From a virus: a stretch of DNA of 32,890 nucleotides. Position numbers and translations under genes: made by a program. The notes under the pieces were generated by a model that was not told where the DNA came from, searched no databases, and saw only the letters and a list, made by a program, of their open reading frames with translations. Positions 21,505-30,333 of this stretch are shown here, in pieces (position 1 is the first letter of the stretch; each line of letters begins with the position of its first letter). Location of the stretch: positions 1 to 32,890 of IMG/VR virus record IMGVR_UViG_3300037493_001706. One strand, 5' to 3'.

Positions 21505-24453
21505 TCAGCCTCCGATGCTAACTTCCGCCGTGATACTCACAACAGTCATGGGCAGCGGATCATCTTGCCTGATCCACACTTGCCCGCCTTGCTGCCAGCG
21601 TTTCAGCAGCAACGTATCTACCATGACGCTGCGCATTTCATCGCCCGTCTCGGTAGGGTTGAGGGGAATCAGTCGGTCCTCATCAGGTCCGATCTCGCCG
21701 CCAGCGGTTTGGTAGAACCGCACCCACGCGGCGTTGACGTTGAGCGTGCGACCTTGCGCGAAGCCTTCCATCTGGATCGCCATGGGCAAGGTCTTGAGGT
21801 CGCTGGTGTAGCCGAGCCCAGCATGGACCTTGACGTATGGGGCATTCAGCGAGATTGCGGCAGTGTCTACGGTCTGCGCAGAATGGACGGTCCCGTCTGC
21901 GAGGATCGACAACGACTCGCCTTCAATGTGCCCAAGACCCGACATCGTGTCGCGCGCCCAAGCCCACGTTGCAGTCGCTGCTGCACGAAGCTCGGCAGGG
22001 ATCGTGGCGGTGCAAGTGCCAGTCGCAACTGTGGCGCTAGATGTTGCCGCGATCGTGATTCGATACTCGGTCCCATCCGATCCGTAGAACACGACTTGAT
22101 CGCCAACGTCGCTCTGCGTCGGGAAGATGAACGGCGAGTGCGCAGTTGCCGTGATCGTGATGGTTGATCCTGCCGTCCACGTTGCCGCGCTCAGAGTCAT
22201 CAGCGCGGTGCCGACAGTGTTGGTGCCGTCGAACGTCAGGCCACTGTCCACGTAGAACGCATCCTCCAGCGCCGCGAACTCGTAGGGCGCGAACTTCTCG
22301 ATGTAGCGCACCGTGCTGCCGTCGATCGTGCGCTTCACGCTGACGTAGACGGAATCCTCCTCACCTTCTGGCACCGAGCATACGGACTCAAACTCGCCGT
22401 CCGTGTCGTGCCAGCACCATGCGCCAACCTGCTCCTCTGGCACGTAGGTCAGCGACAGCAGTTGCCCGCTCGTGCTCGTGAACCACAGGACCGGGATCGG
22501 ACACTTCGCGTAGGTCATGTCGCGAATCTCGTAGTTGTCGAACAAGTGCGCAGCGCGAAGCGACAGGTCGCCAGTCTGATACCCCTGCGCCTGCCAGTTG
22601 AACGCAAGCTCGCGAACGTGACCGCCACGGTTGGCGCAGAACACCAGCGAGTTGTTCACGATCTGCGGCTGCGCATGGTTCGCGCCGATGTAGCTCTGCG
22701 CGCGGATGCTGATGCTCGTAGGCGTCAGCGCCTCGCTGTTGACCGCAGTGACTCGCCACTCTGCCGAGTTGGTCAGCAGCAGAAGCTCCGACATCGGGAC
22801 GATGTGGCGAATCGTGTTCGACTCGCGCGCCGCGATCTGGACCTTGATGCGGTCGGTGTCGATGGTCGGGAGCGAGTAGGCAAGGTCGTAGTCGCTGCCG
22901 CTGCGCGTGAGGAACAGGCTCTGCGGCTCGGTCGGCGTGCCAGCGAAGCAACGGCGCTGCTCAAAGTAGGCAACGGCACCAGGGTAGTTGTCAGGCAGGA
23001 TCAACTCGCCGTTCGTGCGGATAGGCGGCGTGACGCCCATGTCTGGGGCGATGTTGTCATCAATGAACGACTCGGTCTCAGTCTGACCGATGTAGCCGTA
23101 GAGACCGCTCTGCTTCTTGTAGACCTTGTAGCGGGCTGCGCCTTCGACCTCGGCCCACTCGATTGTGTTGTAGGCTCCGGTGATGAACAGGTTGTTGGTG
23201 ACGCTCTGTTCGACAGATGGCTCGGACTCGTTGCCGTCAGCGGAGACCGCCGTCACCTTGTAGTATTTGGTGACATCGACGGTGCGGGAACCGAACTGGA
23301 CGTAGTCGGTGGCAGCGGTGTAGGTGCCAGTCGTTCCGATGACGCCGCCGCCGCTGTAGTCACGGACAGTCAATCGTGTAAACAGCGGAGTCGTATTGAC
23401 GATGTAGAACCCGTCAACTAGCCCGCCAAGCGAAGGGTTGATGCCTCCGATGTAGACTGGGTCACCAACCGACAAGCGGTGAGCGATGTCCGTGTCGATT
23501 AGTGCTGTGGCTGCGACAGAGATTGTGCTGATACTGATAGCCTCACCCCGCGAAGCCGTCAGCACGATGCTCTCTGGATGGCTCAACGCAGGCACAAGCT
23601 GCGGAGTCTCAAGCACCCACTCGGTCGCACTCAGGCGCTTGAGTTCGCGCGTGCCGCCGGTCGTGCCAGCGATGGTAAGGATGTCGTTGCTCTGCGCGTA
23701 GGTCAGGTTGAACAGTTCAGCTTCAAGCCACGGCGCGGGTAGCTCAAGCTCGCCTGTGGCTGGTTGCAGATACCACCATCCGTCGCCAGCGGTCGGGAAC
23801 GCAGGCGGAACGTCGCTGTCGTTCTCGGCTAGACAGATGTAGTTGTGCGTCAGGTATGAGATGAGCGTCCCTGGCTGGTAGCGGCGGTAGCCGGTTGGGA
23901 TGCCCGATCCAGCACCAGTGAACGTGATCCCGCCAGCGCCAGCCGTTTCGGCGAGCTTGATGCGGTTGCTGCTCTGGATCACAGCGTAGTAGGTCTGACC
24001 GACGTTGATGCCTGCCGGAGGGATGCCGCCGCTGACCGTGAACGACACCTCGTTGTCGGCGACCAGCGGGTGACTGTTCCAGACCACCTCATCAGTGGCG
24101 TCATCGAACGTGATCGTTGCGTTCGACGGGATGAACGCAGTCGGAACCGGCGTATTGTGAACCAGCGTCCCACCATCCGTGTGGAACCGGATGTGGCTGT
24201 CCCCCAACTCGATGACCATGGTCTGATCTGTCGAGTAGACGAACGGGATCAACCGCGACTTCTTCGTGCCATCCTTGGTCTCGCGCACGAACTGCGTGCC
24301 GGGACGCCGCACAGCAGGACCCTGCGGCTTCACCACGAAGTTGCGCAGACGCTCCGCACCAGTCTGGAACTTGGCATCGTCGATGCGCCCAAACATCTCG
24401 GTGCTGATCTCGCCACCGGAGAACGAACGCACGAAGGTCTTGGTCGATGCCAT
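21505..24453 (-). CDS. Tail tubular protein B-like nozzle protein
   Basis: The 982-residue protein begins with FSGGEIS, GRIDDAKF, RLRNFVVKPQG and RRPGTQFV, the conserved opening of podovirus nozzle proteins (T7 gp12 type). The middle contains a fibronectin-III-like unit (about 395-470: YYKVTAVSADGNESEPS, then YKVYKK) and other inserted beta domains, which make it longer than the ~790 residues of T7 gp12. A region near 500-700 has the RPGAV/ERRCF-type motif (AYFEQRRCFAGTP) typical of the family. It caps the tail tube below the adaptor encoded just upstream. The inserted domains may contact the host surface. Confidence 0.82.
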   Translation of the reverse strand: MASTKTFVRSFSGGEISTEMFGRIDDAKFQTGAERLRNFVVKPQGPAVRRPGTQFVRETKDGTKKSRLIPFVYSTDQTMVIELGDSHIRFHTDGGTLVHNTPVPTAFIPSNATITFDDATDEVVWNSHPLVADNEVSFTVSGGIPPAGINVGQTYYAVIQSSNRIKLAETAGAGGITFTGAGSGIPTGYRRYQPGTLISYLTHNYICLAENDSDVPPAFPTAGDGWWYLQPATGELELPAPWLEAELFNLTYAQSNDILTIAGTTGGTRELKRLSATEWVLETPQLVPALSHPESIVLTASRGEAISISTISVAATALIDTDIAHRLSVGDPVYIGGINPSLGGLVDGFYIVNTTPLFTRLTVRDYSGGGVIGTTGTYTAATDYVQFGSRTVDVTKYYKVTAVSADGNESEPSVEQSVTNNLFITGAYNTIEWAEVEGAARYKVYKKQSGLYGYIGQTETESFIDDNIAPDMGVTPPIRTNGELILPDNYPGAVAYFEQRRCFAGTPTEPQSLFLTRSGSDYDLAYSLPTIDTDRIKVQIAARESNTIRHIVPMSELLLLTNSAEWRVTAVNSEALTPTSISIRAQSYIGANHAQPQIVNNSLVFCANRGGHVRELAFNWQAQGYQTGDLSLRAAHLFDNYEIRDMTYAKCPIPVLWFTSTSGQLLSLTYVPEEQVGAWCWHDTDGEFESVCSVPEGEEDSVYVSVKRTIDGSTVRYIEKFAPYEFAALEDAFYVDSGLTFDGTNTVGTALMTLSAATWTAGSTITITATAHSPFIFPTQSDVGDQVVFYGSDGTEYRITIAATSSATVATGTCTATIPAELRAAATATWAWARDTMSGLGHIEGESLSILADGTVHSAQTVDTAAISLNAPYVKVHAGLGYTSDLKTLPMAIQMEGFAQGRTLNVNAAWVRFYQTAGGEIGPDEDRLIPLNPTETGDEMRSVMVDTLLLKRWQQGGQVWIRQDDPLPMTVVSITAEVSIGG

Positions 24454-24456
24454 GGC

Positions 24457-25449
24457 TTACCGCTTCGCCATCCATTCAGGGGTGTGAACAGGGTGCGTGT
24501 TGCGCTTGATCGCGTCCGACTGGCCTGCTTGGCCGAGATACATGCCCATCATCTGCAAGCACCGCTTGGACTCCTCAGCGCCTTCCTTGCCCTTCATGGT
24601 TGCACCGGCAAGCATCGACGCGAGGTGCCACGACAGCACGAGGCTGAACAGCGGCGTGAAGTCTCTCGCGTAGAGGATCTTCGTGCAGTAGCGAAGGACT
24701 GCATCCTCCTGATCCGTAAACAGGCGCAGCACACCGTCCGTGTCCTGCTCGATCACAAAGTCTTGCGCGTCCTTGCTGTCATCCGTGCTGCCGGTGGGAA
24801 GCACCGCGATCGGACGCTGGAAGTCGTGCGGGAGCATGTAGCAGTAGTCCCACGCATCTCGGTCGCACTCGTGAACGGTCAGCACCTCGGTGTTCGTGGC
24901 AAACGACCAGTGCTGCAAGTCCAACGTCGCTTGCAGAGCGATCGGGTAGAACATATGGCACAGGCGAGCCTGCGGCGAAGGATCGGGCGGATCGACCGAC
25001 AGCACATCCGCCGACTCGCCGATGAACGACAGAGCCATGTTGCAGATGTCCACATCGGTCTGAGGAATACACCCACACATATCCTCAAGGAACGTGAAGT
25101 TGCCGTTGATCAGGACGGTCGTTACCAGCCCGTCAATCTCGTGCAGTTCGTAGTAGTAGGTGCCGTGGTCGGTAGCAGCCTGCAAGCCGCTCAGGGCGAA
25201 CTCCACCACGCCGTTGGCTGCATCAGTCACGTTACCAACCACGATCTGCGGCTCGGCTGGCGTCACTTCCTCATCGTGCGTGTGCCCGCTAGCCGAGTGC
25301 GGATATGCGTAGATGTAGAGTTCAAAGTTGAGGCCAGTGATGTCTACGACTTGCCACGACGAGTTGCGGATCGTGAACGTCCACGGCTGGATGTCGTTCT
25401 GCGCGATGTAGATGTCGATGACGGTCGGGCAGAGATTGATGATGTTCAT
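24457..25449 (-). CDS. Tail tubular protein A (adaptor) with an added N-terminal beta domain
   Basis: The C-terminal ~200 residues (about 130-330) have the gp11-type adaptor pattern: CNMALSFIGE, DPSPQARLCHMFYP, LDLQHWSFA, YMLPHDFQRPIAV and LSWHLASMLA. This protein forms the ring that joins portal and nozzle. The first ~125 residues are an extra beta-rich domain (N-D-x-x-P-W-T-F-T-I-R...GLNFELYIY...GVVEFALSG...YYYELHEID) that resembles the N-terminal domain of BppU-type baseplate proteins. Such a fusion is not found in T7. The ATG at 25449 lies eight bases after the oxidase-like gene. Confidence 0.78.
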   Translation of the reverse strand: MNIINLCPTVIDIYIAQNDIQPWTFTIRNSSWQVVDITGLNFELYIYAYPHSASGHTHDEEVTPAEPQIVVGNVTDAANGVVEFALSGLQAATDHGTYYYELHEIDGLVTTVLINGNFTFLEDMCGCIPQTDVDICNMALSFIGESADVLSVDPPDPSPQARLCHMFYPIALQATLDLQHWSFATNTEVLTVHECDRDAWDYCYMLPHDFQRPIAVLPTGSTDDSKDAQDFVIEQDTDGVLRLFTDQEDAVLRYCTKILYARDFTPLFSLVLSWHLASMLAGATMKGKEGAEESKRCLQMMGMYLGQAGQSDAIKRNTHPVHTPEWMAKR

Positions 25450-25456
25450 CGGTGCC

Positions 25457-27487
25457 TCACAGCTTGAACCACAGAGCCTCGGCGGGGACGCCTTGGTCGG
25501 TCAGAACCCAGAGAAGGTGATACCCCTTCTGCCACGCGGACTCGTCGGCAGGGGTCGTGAACCGAATCGTGGTCGCGTTTGGCTTCGTGACCACGAGGAA
25601 CCGGATCTTGCTGTTCAGGTCTGCATGGTGCGTGCATGACCCGGTAGCGGTGATGCTGACTTGGTTCAGGTAGCGATACTGCGGAAGGTCATCGCAAGTG
25701 ATCTCGTACTGAGTCGCGTAGTTGAGCAGGTAGCAACCTTCCGCGTCCTGCGTTGGCGAACCAAGGCTTGTCAGCACAACGGTCGTAGGGCGCGTTGGCC
25801 GATACGGACTGTCATCCTGCGGACGCAGGTAGTGCGGCTCCCAAACCTCGTAGTCGTAGCCATCGAGCGGACCACCGTGGTCGCGCGACTCGCCGCCGCC
25901 GTTGATGACGCGGCCATCTGGAAGCAGGATCGTGGTCTGGTGGTAGTCCCTTCGCGACTGCGATGCCGTCCAGCTAGCGATGACCCACTTGGTTGCACCG
26001 GGGAACAAGACCTCCACCGCAGTGTGGTAGAGGAAGTTGTCGTTGTGCAAGCCACCGTGCTGCAAGAACTCGTGCGGCACTGGCGGCTCGTCGGTCGGTT
26101 GCCAGTCCACGCCACCGAACGCCACGATGCTGCCGTCAGGAAGCACAACGGTGTTCAGCATCTGGCGGGGAACGTTCATCGCAGGAGCCGGTGCCCACTG
26201 CTCAGTGCCGCCAGCGGTCAGGTTGATGCGCTCGACGGTGTTCGTGTCGAACTCGCGGTCGGGATCTACGCCAGCAGTCCATTCGATGAACGGTGGGATC
26301 TGCGCGCCACCCATGCGGTAGATGACATCCGCGTGCGTCTCAAAGTTCTGAAGCTGGACGCTGGAGCCGTAGTAGCGGAACTCGTTCAGCAGACCGACAG
26401 GTTCGCTGTGCCCTTGCGTCGTAGTCCACACGCCTGGGGCACCGTCATGGTCAGCAAGAGTCGCGCTCTTGTGAACCATGCCAGCCATGAACAAGTCCCC
26501 GTTGGTCTTGAAGTAGCTGCGCGAGTAGAAGTAGAGCGAGTCTTCAAACGGCGTGTTGTCAAGCAGGACGCCAGGGCCGGGCCAAACGTCGATGCCGTCA
26601 ACGTCCTTGATGAGACCTGATGCGGTAGCGGTCGGTGCCGCGTTCACGACGTAGGCTTCGTAGGTGTTCCACGTCGGGTTGTGCGCGTAGTCCTGGTTGG
26701 CAAGAAGCAAGTCGTTGCTGCCACCAGCCACGATCAGCACAGGCTTGTTGCCGGTGCGAACGAACGAAGGACTCAGGTTCACCGATGGGTAGTAGCGACC
26801 GAAGTCGAGCACTGCGGCTTGAACCCACGCGCCCTTGCCGGTCGTGTAGTGACCACCGGTCAGAGCCGAGTTGAACGTCGGCGTGCCAGCATCGTCGGTC
26901 GAGTAGCACGACATATCCAGCGACGGTGCCCAGATGTAGACCTTGTTGTCCGCATACTGGTTGACATCGGGATCCCAACTCATGCCGCCAGCGATCATCA
27001 AGTCGCCGTTCTGCGTCCAAGTGTGACCAGCACAGAACAGGTTGGGAATGCGAACGGTGGAAGGTGTTCCAAAGTCACCTTCGATCGGACCAACAGGGAA
27101 GAAGAAGTTCTGGAACCTAGCACCCGCTGGTTCATCAGCAGGGTCCACGATCGCCCACGCTTGCAGCGACCACAGCGTGTTAGCCGCAACCAGAGGATCG
27201 TTCGCGAGAGTCGCGATGACCGGCGCGTTGTCCCACACCACGACCTTGCCACGATTCGGTCCCTTCGGGATGAGGGACATATGGATCGCGTTGAATCGCT
27301 CAGGCCACTTGTATTCAAACAAGTAGGTGATGCCAGCAAACGCAGCGGCTGGATCAGTCTCAAGCGGATCGTGAATCCACGCACTCGTCCACGCACCAAA
27401 CCTCGACGCACGCCCCGTCAGGTCAACATCAGCAGTCGAGACGTTGAAGTTCGTGTTACGGCTACGCAGCCCGACGTTGATGTTCAT
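25457..27487 (-). CDS. Galactose oxidase-like (copper radical oxidase family) virion-region protein
   Basis: The 676-residue protein follows the plan of fungal galactose oxidase: kelch propeller then a C-terminal early-set beta domain. Matches include LFCAGHTWTQNGDLMIAGG, GRYYPSV, DYHQTTILLPDGRVINGGG, EVWEPHYL...RPTRP, CTHHADLN and GYHLLWVLTDQGVPAEAL. Residues C152, Y233, Y515, H516 and H620 line up with the known Cys228-Tyr272 cofactor, Tyr495, His496 and His581 that bind copper. Trp290 is not assignable. There is no signal peptide. It sits after the capsid genes and an intra-operon terminator, before the tail genes, so it may be a virion component acting on surface glycans. Oxidase activity is inferred. 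AAAGGA precedes the ATG. Confidence 0.85.
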   Translation of the reverse strand: MNINVGLRSRNTNFNVSTADVDLTGRASRFGAWTSAWIHDPLETDPAAAFAGITYLFEYKWPERFNAIHMSLIPKGPNRGKVVVWDNAPVIATLANDPLVAANTLWSLQAWAIVDPADEPAGARFQNFFFPVGPIEGDFGTPSTVRIPNLFCAGHTWTQNGDLMIAGGMSWDPDVNQYADNKVYIWAPSLDMSCYSTDDAGTPTFNSALTGGHYTTGKGAWVQAAVLDFGRYYPSVNLSPSFVRTGNKPVLIVAGGSNDLLLANQDYAHNPTWNTYEAYVVNAAPTATASGLIKDVDGIDVWPGPGVLLDNTPFEDSLYFYSRSYFKTNGDLFMAGMVHKSATLADHDGAPGVWTTTQGHSEPVGLLNEFRYYGSSVQLQNFETHADVIYRMGGAQIPPFIEWTAGVDPDREFDTNTVERINLTAGGTEQWAPAPAMNVPRQMLNTVVLPDGSIVAFGGVDWQPTDEPPVPHEFLQHGGLHNDNFLYHTAVEVLFPGATKWVIASWTASQSRRDYHQTTILLPDGRVINGGGESRDHGGPLDGYDYEVWEPHYLRPQDDSPYRPTRPTTVVLTSLGSPTQDAEGCYLLNYATQYEITCDDLPQYRYLNQVSITATGSCTHHADLNSKIRFLVVTKPNATTIRFTTPADESAWQKGYHLLWVLTDQGVPAEALWFKL

Positions 27488-27504
27488 GCCTTGCGTCCTT
27501 TACG

Positions 27505-27543
27505 AAAAAAGCCGCTCGCCCGCGAGAACAACAGGCGAGCGGC
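27505..27543 (-). terminator. Intra-operon rho-independent terminator
   Basis: In the leftward transcript GCCGCTCGCC pairs perfectly with GGCGAGCGGC (27511-27520 and 27534-27543 on the plus strand) and is followed by six U residues (A-tract at 27505-27510). It lies between the second cement-like gene and the oxidase-like gene, with the latter's ribosome site just after the U-tract. Read-through would give more capsid than tail transcript, as is common in late operons. No separate promoter is obvious for the downstream genes. Confidence 0.88.
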
Positions 27544-27588
27544 ACACAGGTCCGCGAAGCAGGTAGCGACTGCTGCGCGACAGAGAGA

Positions 27589-28161
27589 TCAGGCGATGGT
27601 GATGCCGGTCGGGTAGCACGGGACCGAACTGTAGTCCGCATCACCGCCGTATGCGGTCTGCGTGCAGATGTCGATGTCGAACGTCCCGGCGGTGAAGATC
27701 TCACCAGTCGGACCAAGGATGCCAACCGCACCGAAGATGTAGCGGCGTCCCGTGGTCGGATACGGATTCAACAGGTCGTTGAGGTCGTATCGAATCGTCG
27801 TGACTGGATGCAGCGGAACAACGATCTTCTGACCAGCGGTAAGCTGGTTTGGAATCGCACTCAAGCCAACAATGTTGCTGGCGTAGAAGTCGCTACGGCC
27901 AATCTCCTGCGCAACGCCAATGTCGTTCTGCGACGAAGATGGACTCGCGTAGAAGACCCAGTAGATGGCAGCATCATCACCAGTGTCCGAAACGAACGTG
28001 GTCTTGATGCTGATGACCGCGTAGAGCGGTTGACCGGAACCAAGTTCCAGGCTGTTCTGTAGGTCGATGACGTTCTGCGTCGGGTCCGTGGCGTTGGACA
28101 CACCGTCCAACCCCACGACCGACTGGTCCTTCGACAACTGGAGGAATGCGTCGGTAATCAT
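27589..28161 (-). CDS. Second Bbp16-like capsid cement protein
   Basis: The 190-residue protein shares overall plan with the 154-residue neighbour upstream: NVIDLQNSLELGSGQPLYAVI near the start, a beta sandwich-like middle, RRYIFGAVG, and a C-terminus ending GITIA (the neighbour ends GITIS). This suggests duplication. In BPP-1 a Bbp16 protein decorates the capsid made by Bbp17. The long form here has extra cysteines (DICTQ, VPCYP) that could help it extend outward or bind. GAGGAGG precedes the ATG. It ends just before the terminator. Confidence 0.65.
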   Translation of the reverse strand: MITDAFLQLSKDQSVVGLDGVSNATDPTQNVIDLQNSLELGSGQPLYAVISIKTTFVSDTGDDAAIYWVFYASPSSSQNDIGVAQEIGRSDFYASNIVGLSAIPNQLTAGQKIVVPLHPVTTIRYDLNDLLNPYPTTGRRYIFGAVGILGPTGEIFTAGTFDIDICTQTAYGGDADYSSVPCYPTGITIA

Positions 28162-28169
28162 GTGCCTCC

Positions 28170-28634
28170 TCAGGAGATGGTGATGCCGGATGCGTAGAAC
28201 TTGCGCCCGTCCTGAGTGTTGACCACCAAGTCAGCAGTGAACGACCCACCCGTCAGAGGTCCAGTCCCGATCACGTATCGAACGCCAAGGTAGCGCAGAC
28301 CGTTGCTCGCGACTTGCGGGTTGAAGGCAACCACGATTGGAGTCGCTGGGAGACCGAGCGAGACCGACGCTTGCAGAGCCGCCTTGCCGATCGCGACAGA
28401 CGTTCCGAGCACCAAGATGCCAGTGGTCAGAGCGTTGTCGGTAGCGCCAATCACCTGGAAGGTGACGGTCGCCGCACCGGCAGCGGTGACGTTCGCAGTC
28501 GGGATGAAGTGGAACTCCAGTTCCTGACCCTCACCGAGATCGCGAGCAACGCCGAGGTCGATCGTGTTGGTCGAGACGGCGTCCGTAGTCACGACCTGAG
28601 CCGCAGAAACCCGAAGGTTATTGTCAACGTACAT
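28170..28634 (-). CDS. Bbp16-like capsid cement (decoration) protein
   Basis: The 154-residue protein opens with VDNNLRVSAAQVVTTDAVSTN, then DLGVARDLGEGQELEFHF, and ends RYVIGTGPLTGGSFTADLVV...GITIS. From memory this is the Bbp16-family pattern found next to BPP-1-like major capsid genes. It is beta-rich and forms the outer stabilising layer of the shell. AAGGAGG lies at good spacing before the ATG. It is the first gene after the major capsid gene, as expected. Confidence 0.78.
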   Translation of the reverse strand: MYVDNNLRVSAAQVVTTDAVSTNTIDLGVARDLGEGQELEFHFIPTANVTAAGAATVTFQVIGATDNALTTGILVLGTSVAIGKAALQASVSLGLPATPIVVAFNPQVASNGLRYLGVRYVIGTGPLTGGSFTADLVVNTQDGRKFYASGITIS

Positions 28635-28652
28635 GTGTTGATCCTCCTTGGA

Positions 28653-29714
28653 TCAGGCGACCAGGGCTTCGGTGTTGACGAGGGCGTCACAGCAACGGAT
28701 CGGAACACCCATGAACGACAGCCACGACATCGGGCCGCCGAACTGGTTCAGACCTTGGTTGATGGCGAGCACGCTGCTCGACTTCTCCATCGCGAGTCGC
28801 GTGAGCGCACTGTGGACCGTCCGGTTCATGTAGAACACCGGGCGACCCATCGCGAGGTTGGGGATGCGGTAGACGGCACGAGCCATCTGGTGGATGATGT
28901 TCGTGGTGACGGGAGTCGCCGGAGTCACGGCTTGCGTGTTGGCGAGAGTGGACAGGTCGGTTGCACGCAGGTTCGGGATGCGGACGCAGTAGCGCCAGTC
29001 CTTGACCACGAGACCAGTCTTCCACTGGTAGCGCGTGACGAGAGCGCGCATACGCTCGGTGGACGAAGCGTTCGCGCTGCCAGCCGAAGCCGGGGTGTAG
29101 ACCGTCTCGGTTCCAAGGTTCTCGTGCAGGAGGCCAGCCTTGCTGCCCTTCGGGAACGGGCAGTAGACGGTGTTGTCACCCCAGCAGACGAGCCACACCG
29201 AAGTGTTGGCGTCCGCAGTCGCGCTCTGGCCGAGCAGGATGTTCTGGCCGTTGCCCGCCGTGGTCAGCGAGTAGCGGCTGGAAAGACCCAGCGGCTGCAA
29301 CGGGTCCGTTGCCGGATTGCCGTAGAACATCGTGGTCGCCATCGTCTGGTTCATGGCTTCCAGGAACGCGACATCCTCCGACAGACGGAACGCATCCGTG
29401 TTGCCGTTCAGCATCGCGAGGTCAACGTCGATCTCCGATCGCGCCTCCAGGATGCCGCAAGCCTCATCGACCTGAGCGGTCGTGCTCTTGCTGGACGGGA
29501 TGCCCTTGTTCAAGGCACGCCAGTAGACGGTGGGAAGACCAGTGCGGATCACGACTCGGTCACCGGTAGGAAGGTTGCCTTCCTTGAACACGGCGTCGGT
29601 CAGGATCTCGTTGGTCTGAGAGAGAAGTTCCGCGACGGTGGCAATCTTGCCATCCGGATCGACACGCTTCGACCAATCGGCGAGCGTCAGGTTGGTGCTG
29701 GTAAGAACGGCCAT
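28653..29714 (-). CDS. Major capsid protein (BPP-1 Bbp17-like)
   Basis: The 353-residue protein shows the Bbp17-like capsid sequence: MAVLTSTNLTLADWSKR, NEILTDAVFKEGN, TGLPTVYWRALNKGIP, a middle with MFYGNPATDP...GLSSRYS and a C-terminus with FYMNRTVHSALTRLA and GVPIRCCDALVNTE. This is an HK97-type fold protein in known relatives. Position between scaffold and cement genes agrees. Its start has only a weak ribosome site (TAGG) and probably relies on coupling with the scaffold stop eight bases upstream. Confidence 0.85.
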   Translation of the reverse strand: MAVLTSTNLTLADWSKRVDPDGKIATVAELLSQTNEILTDAVFKEGNLPTGDRVVIRTGLPTVYWRALNKGIPSSKSTTAQVDEACGILEARSEIDVDLAMLNGNTDAFRLSEDVAFLEAMNQTMATTMFYGNPATDPLQPLGLSSRYSLTTAGNGQNILLGQSATADANTSVWLVCWGDNTVYCPFPKGSKAGLLHENLGTETVYTPASAGSANASSTERMRALVTRYQWKTGLVVKDWRYCVRIPNLRATDLSTLANTQAVTPATPVTTNIIHQMARAVYRIPNLAMGRPVFYMNRTVHSALTRLAMEKSSSVLAINQGLNQFGGPMSWLSFMGVPIRCCDALVNTEALVA

Positions 29715-29721
29715 GGGTTAC

Positions 29722-30333
29722 CTACTTGGTGTCTCCGTAGAGTCTTGCTGCGTGGTCGTTGAAGGTCGCCGGGCCGACAGTGGCTCCAGGCTCCTTACCT
29801 CCAACGAACTTGTCTTCACTGACTGCCTTCCCGGCTCGGTAGAACGCCCTGATGATCTCAGGGTGATTGCCGAGACCGGAGTCCACCAGGAACTGTTGAA
29901 GCTCCGGGGTGCCGAACTTCTCAAGAGCAGCTTGCGCAACGGCAAGGTTCTCCTTGAGCTTGTCGCCTCCGAACTCCTTGTCAGTCTGGCTGGCTTGAGT
30001 CCACTCCGAGTGAATGGCTTCAAGAGCCTGCTTCTCGCCTTGGACTCGTCGCTCGTGAAGAACGGGAGCGACTTGATCCAGGAGCTTCTGCGCGGCTTCC
30101 GCCGGTAGCTTCAGATCCTTGACGGCGTTGGTGTATGCCTTGAGAGCTTCCGCATCGAACGACTTCCCCTCGGGAGCCTTGAGTTCGTACTTGATCTCCG
30201 CTGGCGCTTCGGTGGACGGTGCTTGCTTCTGCGGTTCCGCCTGCACAGCCTGCGGCTGCGCTTGCGTTTCCTGGGTCGCTGCGCCCTGGCCTTCAGTGGT
30301 CGTTGTGGCCGTTGTCAGCAATGTCTCGGACAT
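29722..30333 (-). CDS. Capsid scaffolding protein (Bbp18-like)
   Basis: The 203-residue protein has a Thr/Gln/Pro/Ala-rich disordered N-terminus (1-50), an acidic/basic helical middle (about 60-150) and a conserved segment TDKEFGGDKLKENLAVAQAAL then LVDSGLGNHPEIIRAFYRAGK (about 115-170). This composition and the order scaffold then capsid are typical. AAGGAG lies seven bases before the ATG. The start lies inside the end of the Bbp19-like gene (41-base overlap), so the two are translationally coupled. Confidence 0.8.
   Translation of the reverse strand: MSETLLTTATTTTEGQGAATQETQAQPQAVQAEPQKQAPSTEAPAEIKYELKAPEGKSFDAEALKAYTNAVKDLKLPAEAAQKLLDQVAPVLHERRVQGEKQALEAIHSEWTQASQTDKEFGGDKLKENLAVAQAALEKFGTPELQQFLVDSGLGNHPEIIRAFYRAGKAVSEDKFVGGKEPGATVGPATFNDHAARLYGDTK

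Noticed and set aside
24070-25467. 465-codon open frame on the plus strand
   Set aside because: Antisense to the adaptor and nozzle genes, which have clear family motifs; composition is that of a shadow frame.
27589-29714. Possible diversity-generating retroelement, because the capsid set resembles BPP-1
   Set aside because: No reverse transcriptase, template repeat or adenine-rich variable repeat is visible in the window. The capsid similarity does not imply the retroelement.
28314-29762. 482-codon open frame on the plus strand
   Set aside because: Antisense to the major capsid and cement genes; Arg/Asp/His/Val-rich shadow with no motif.
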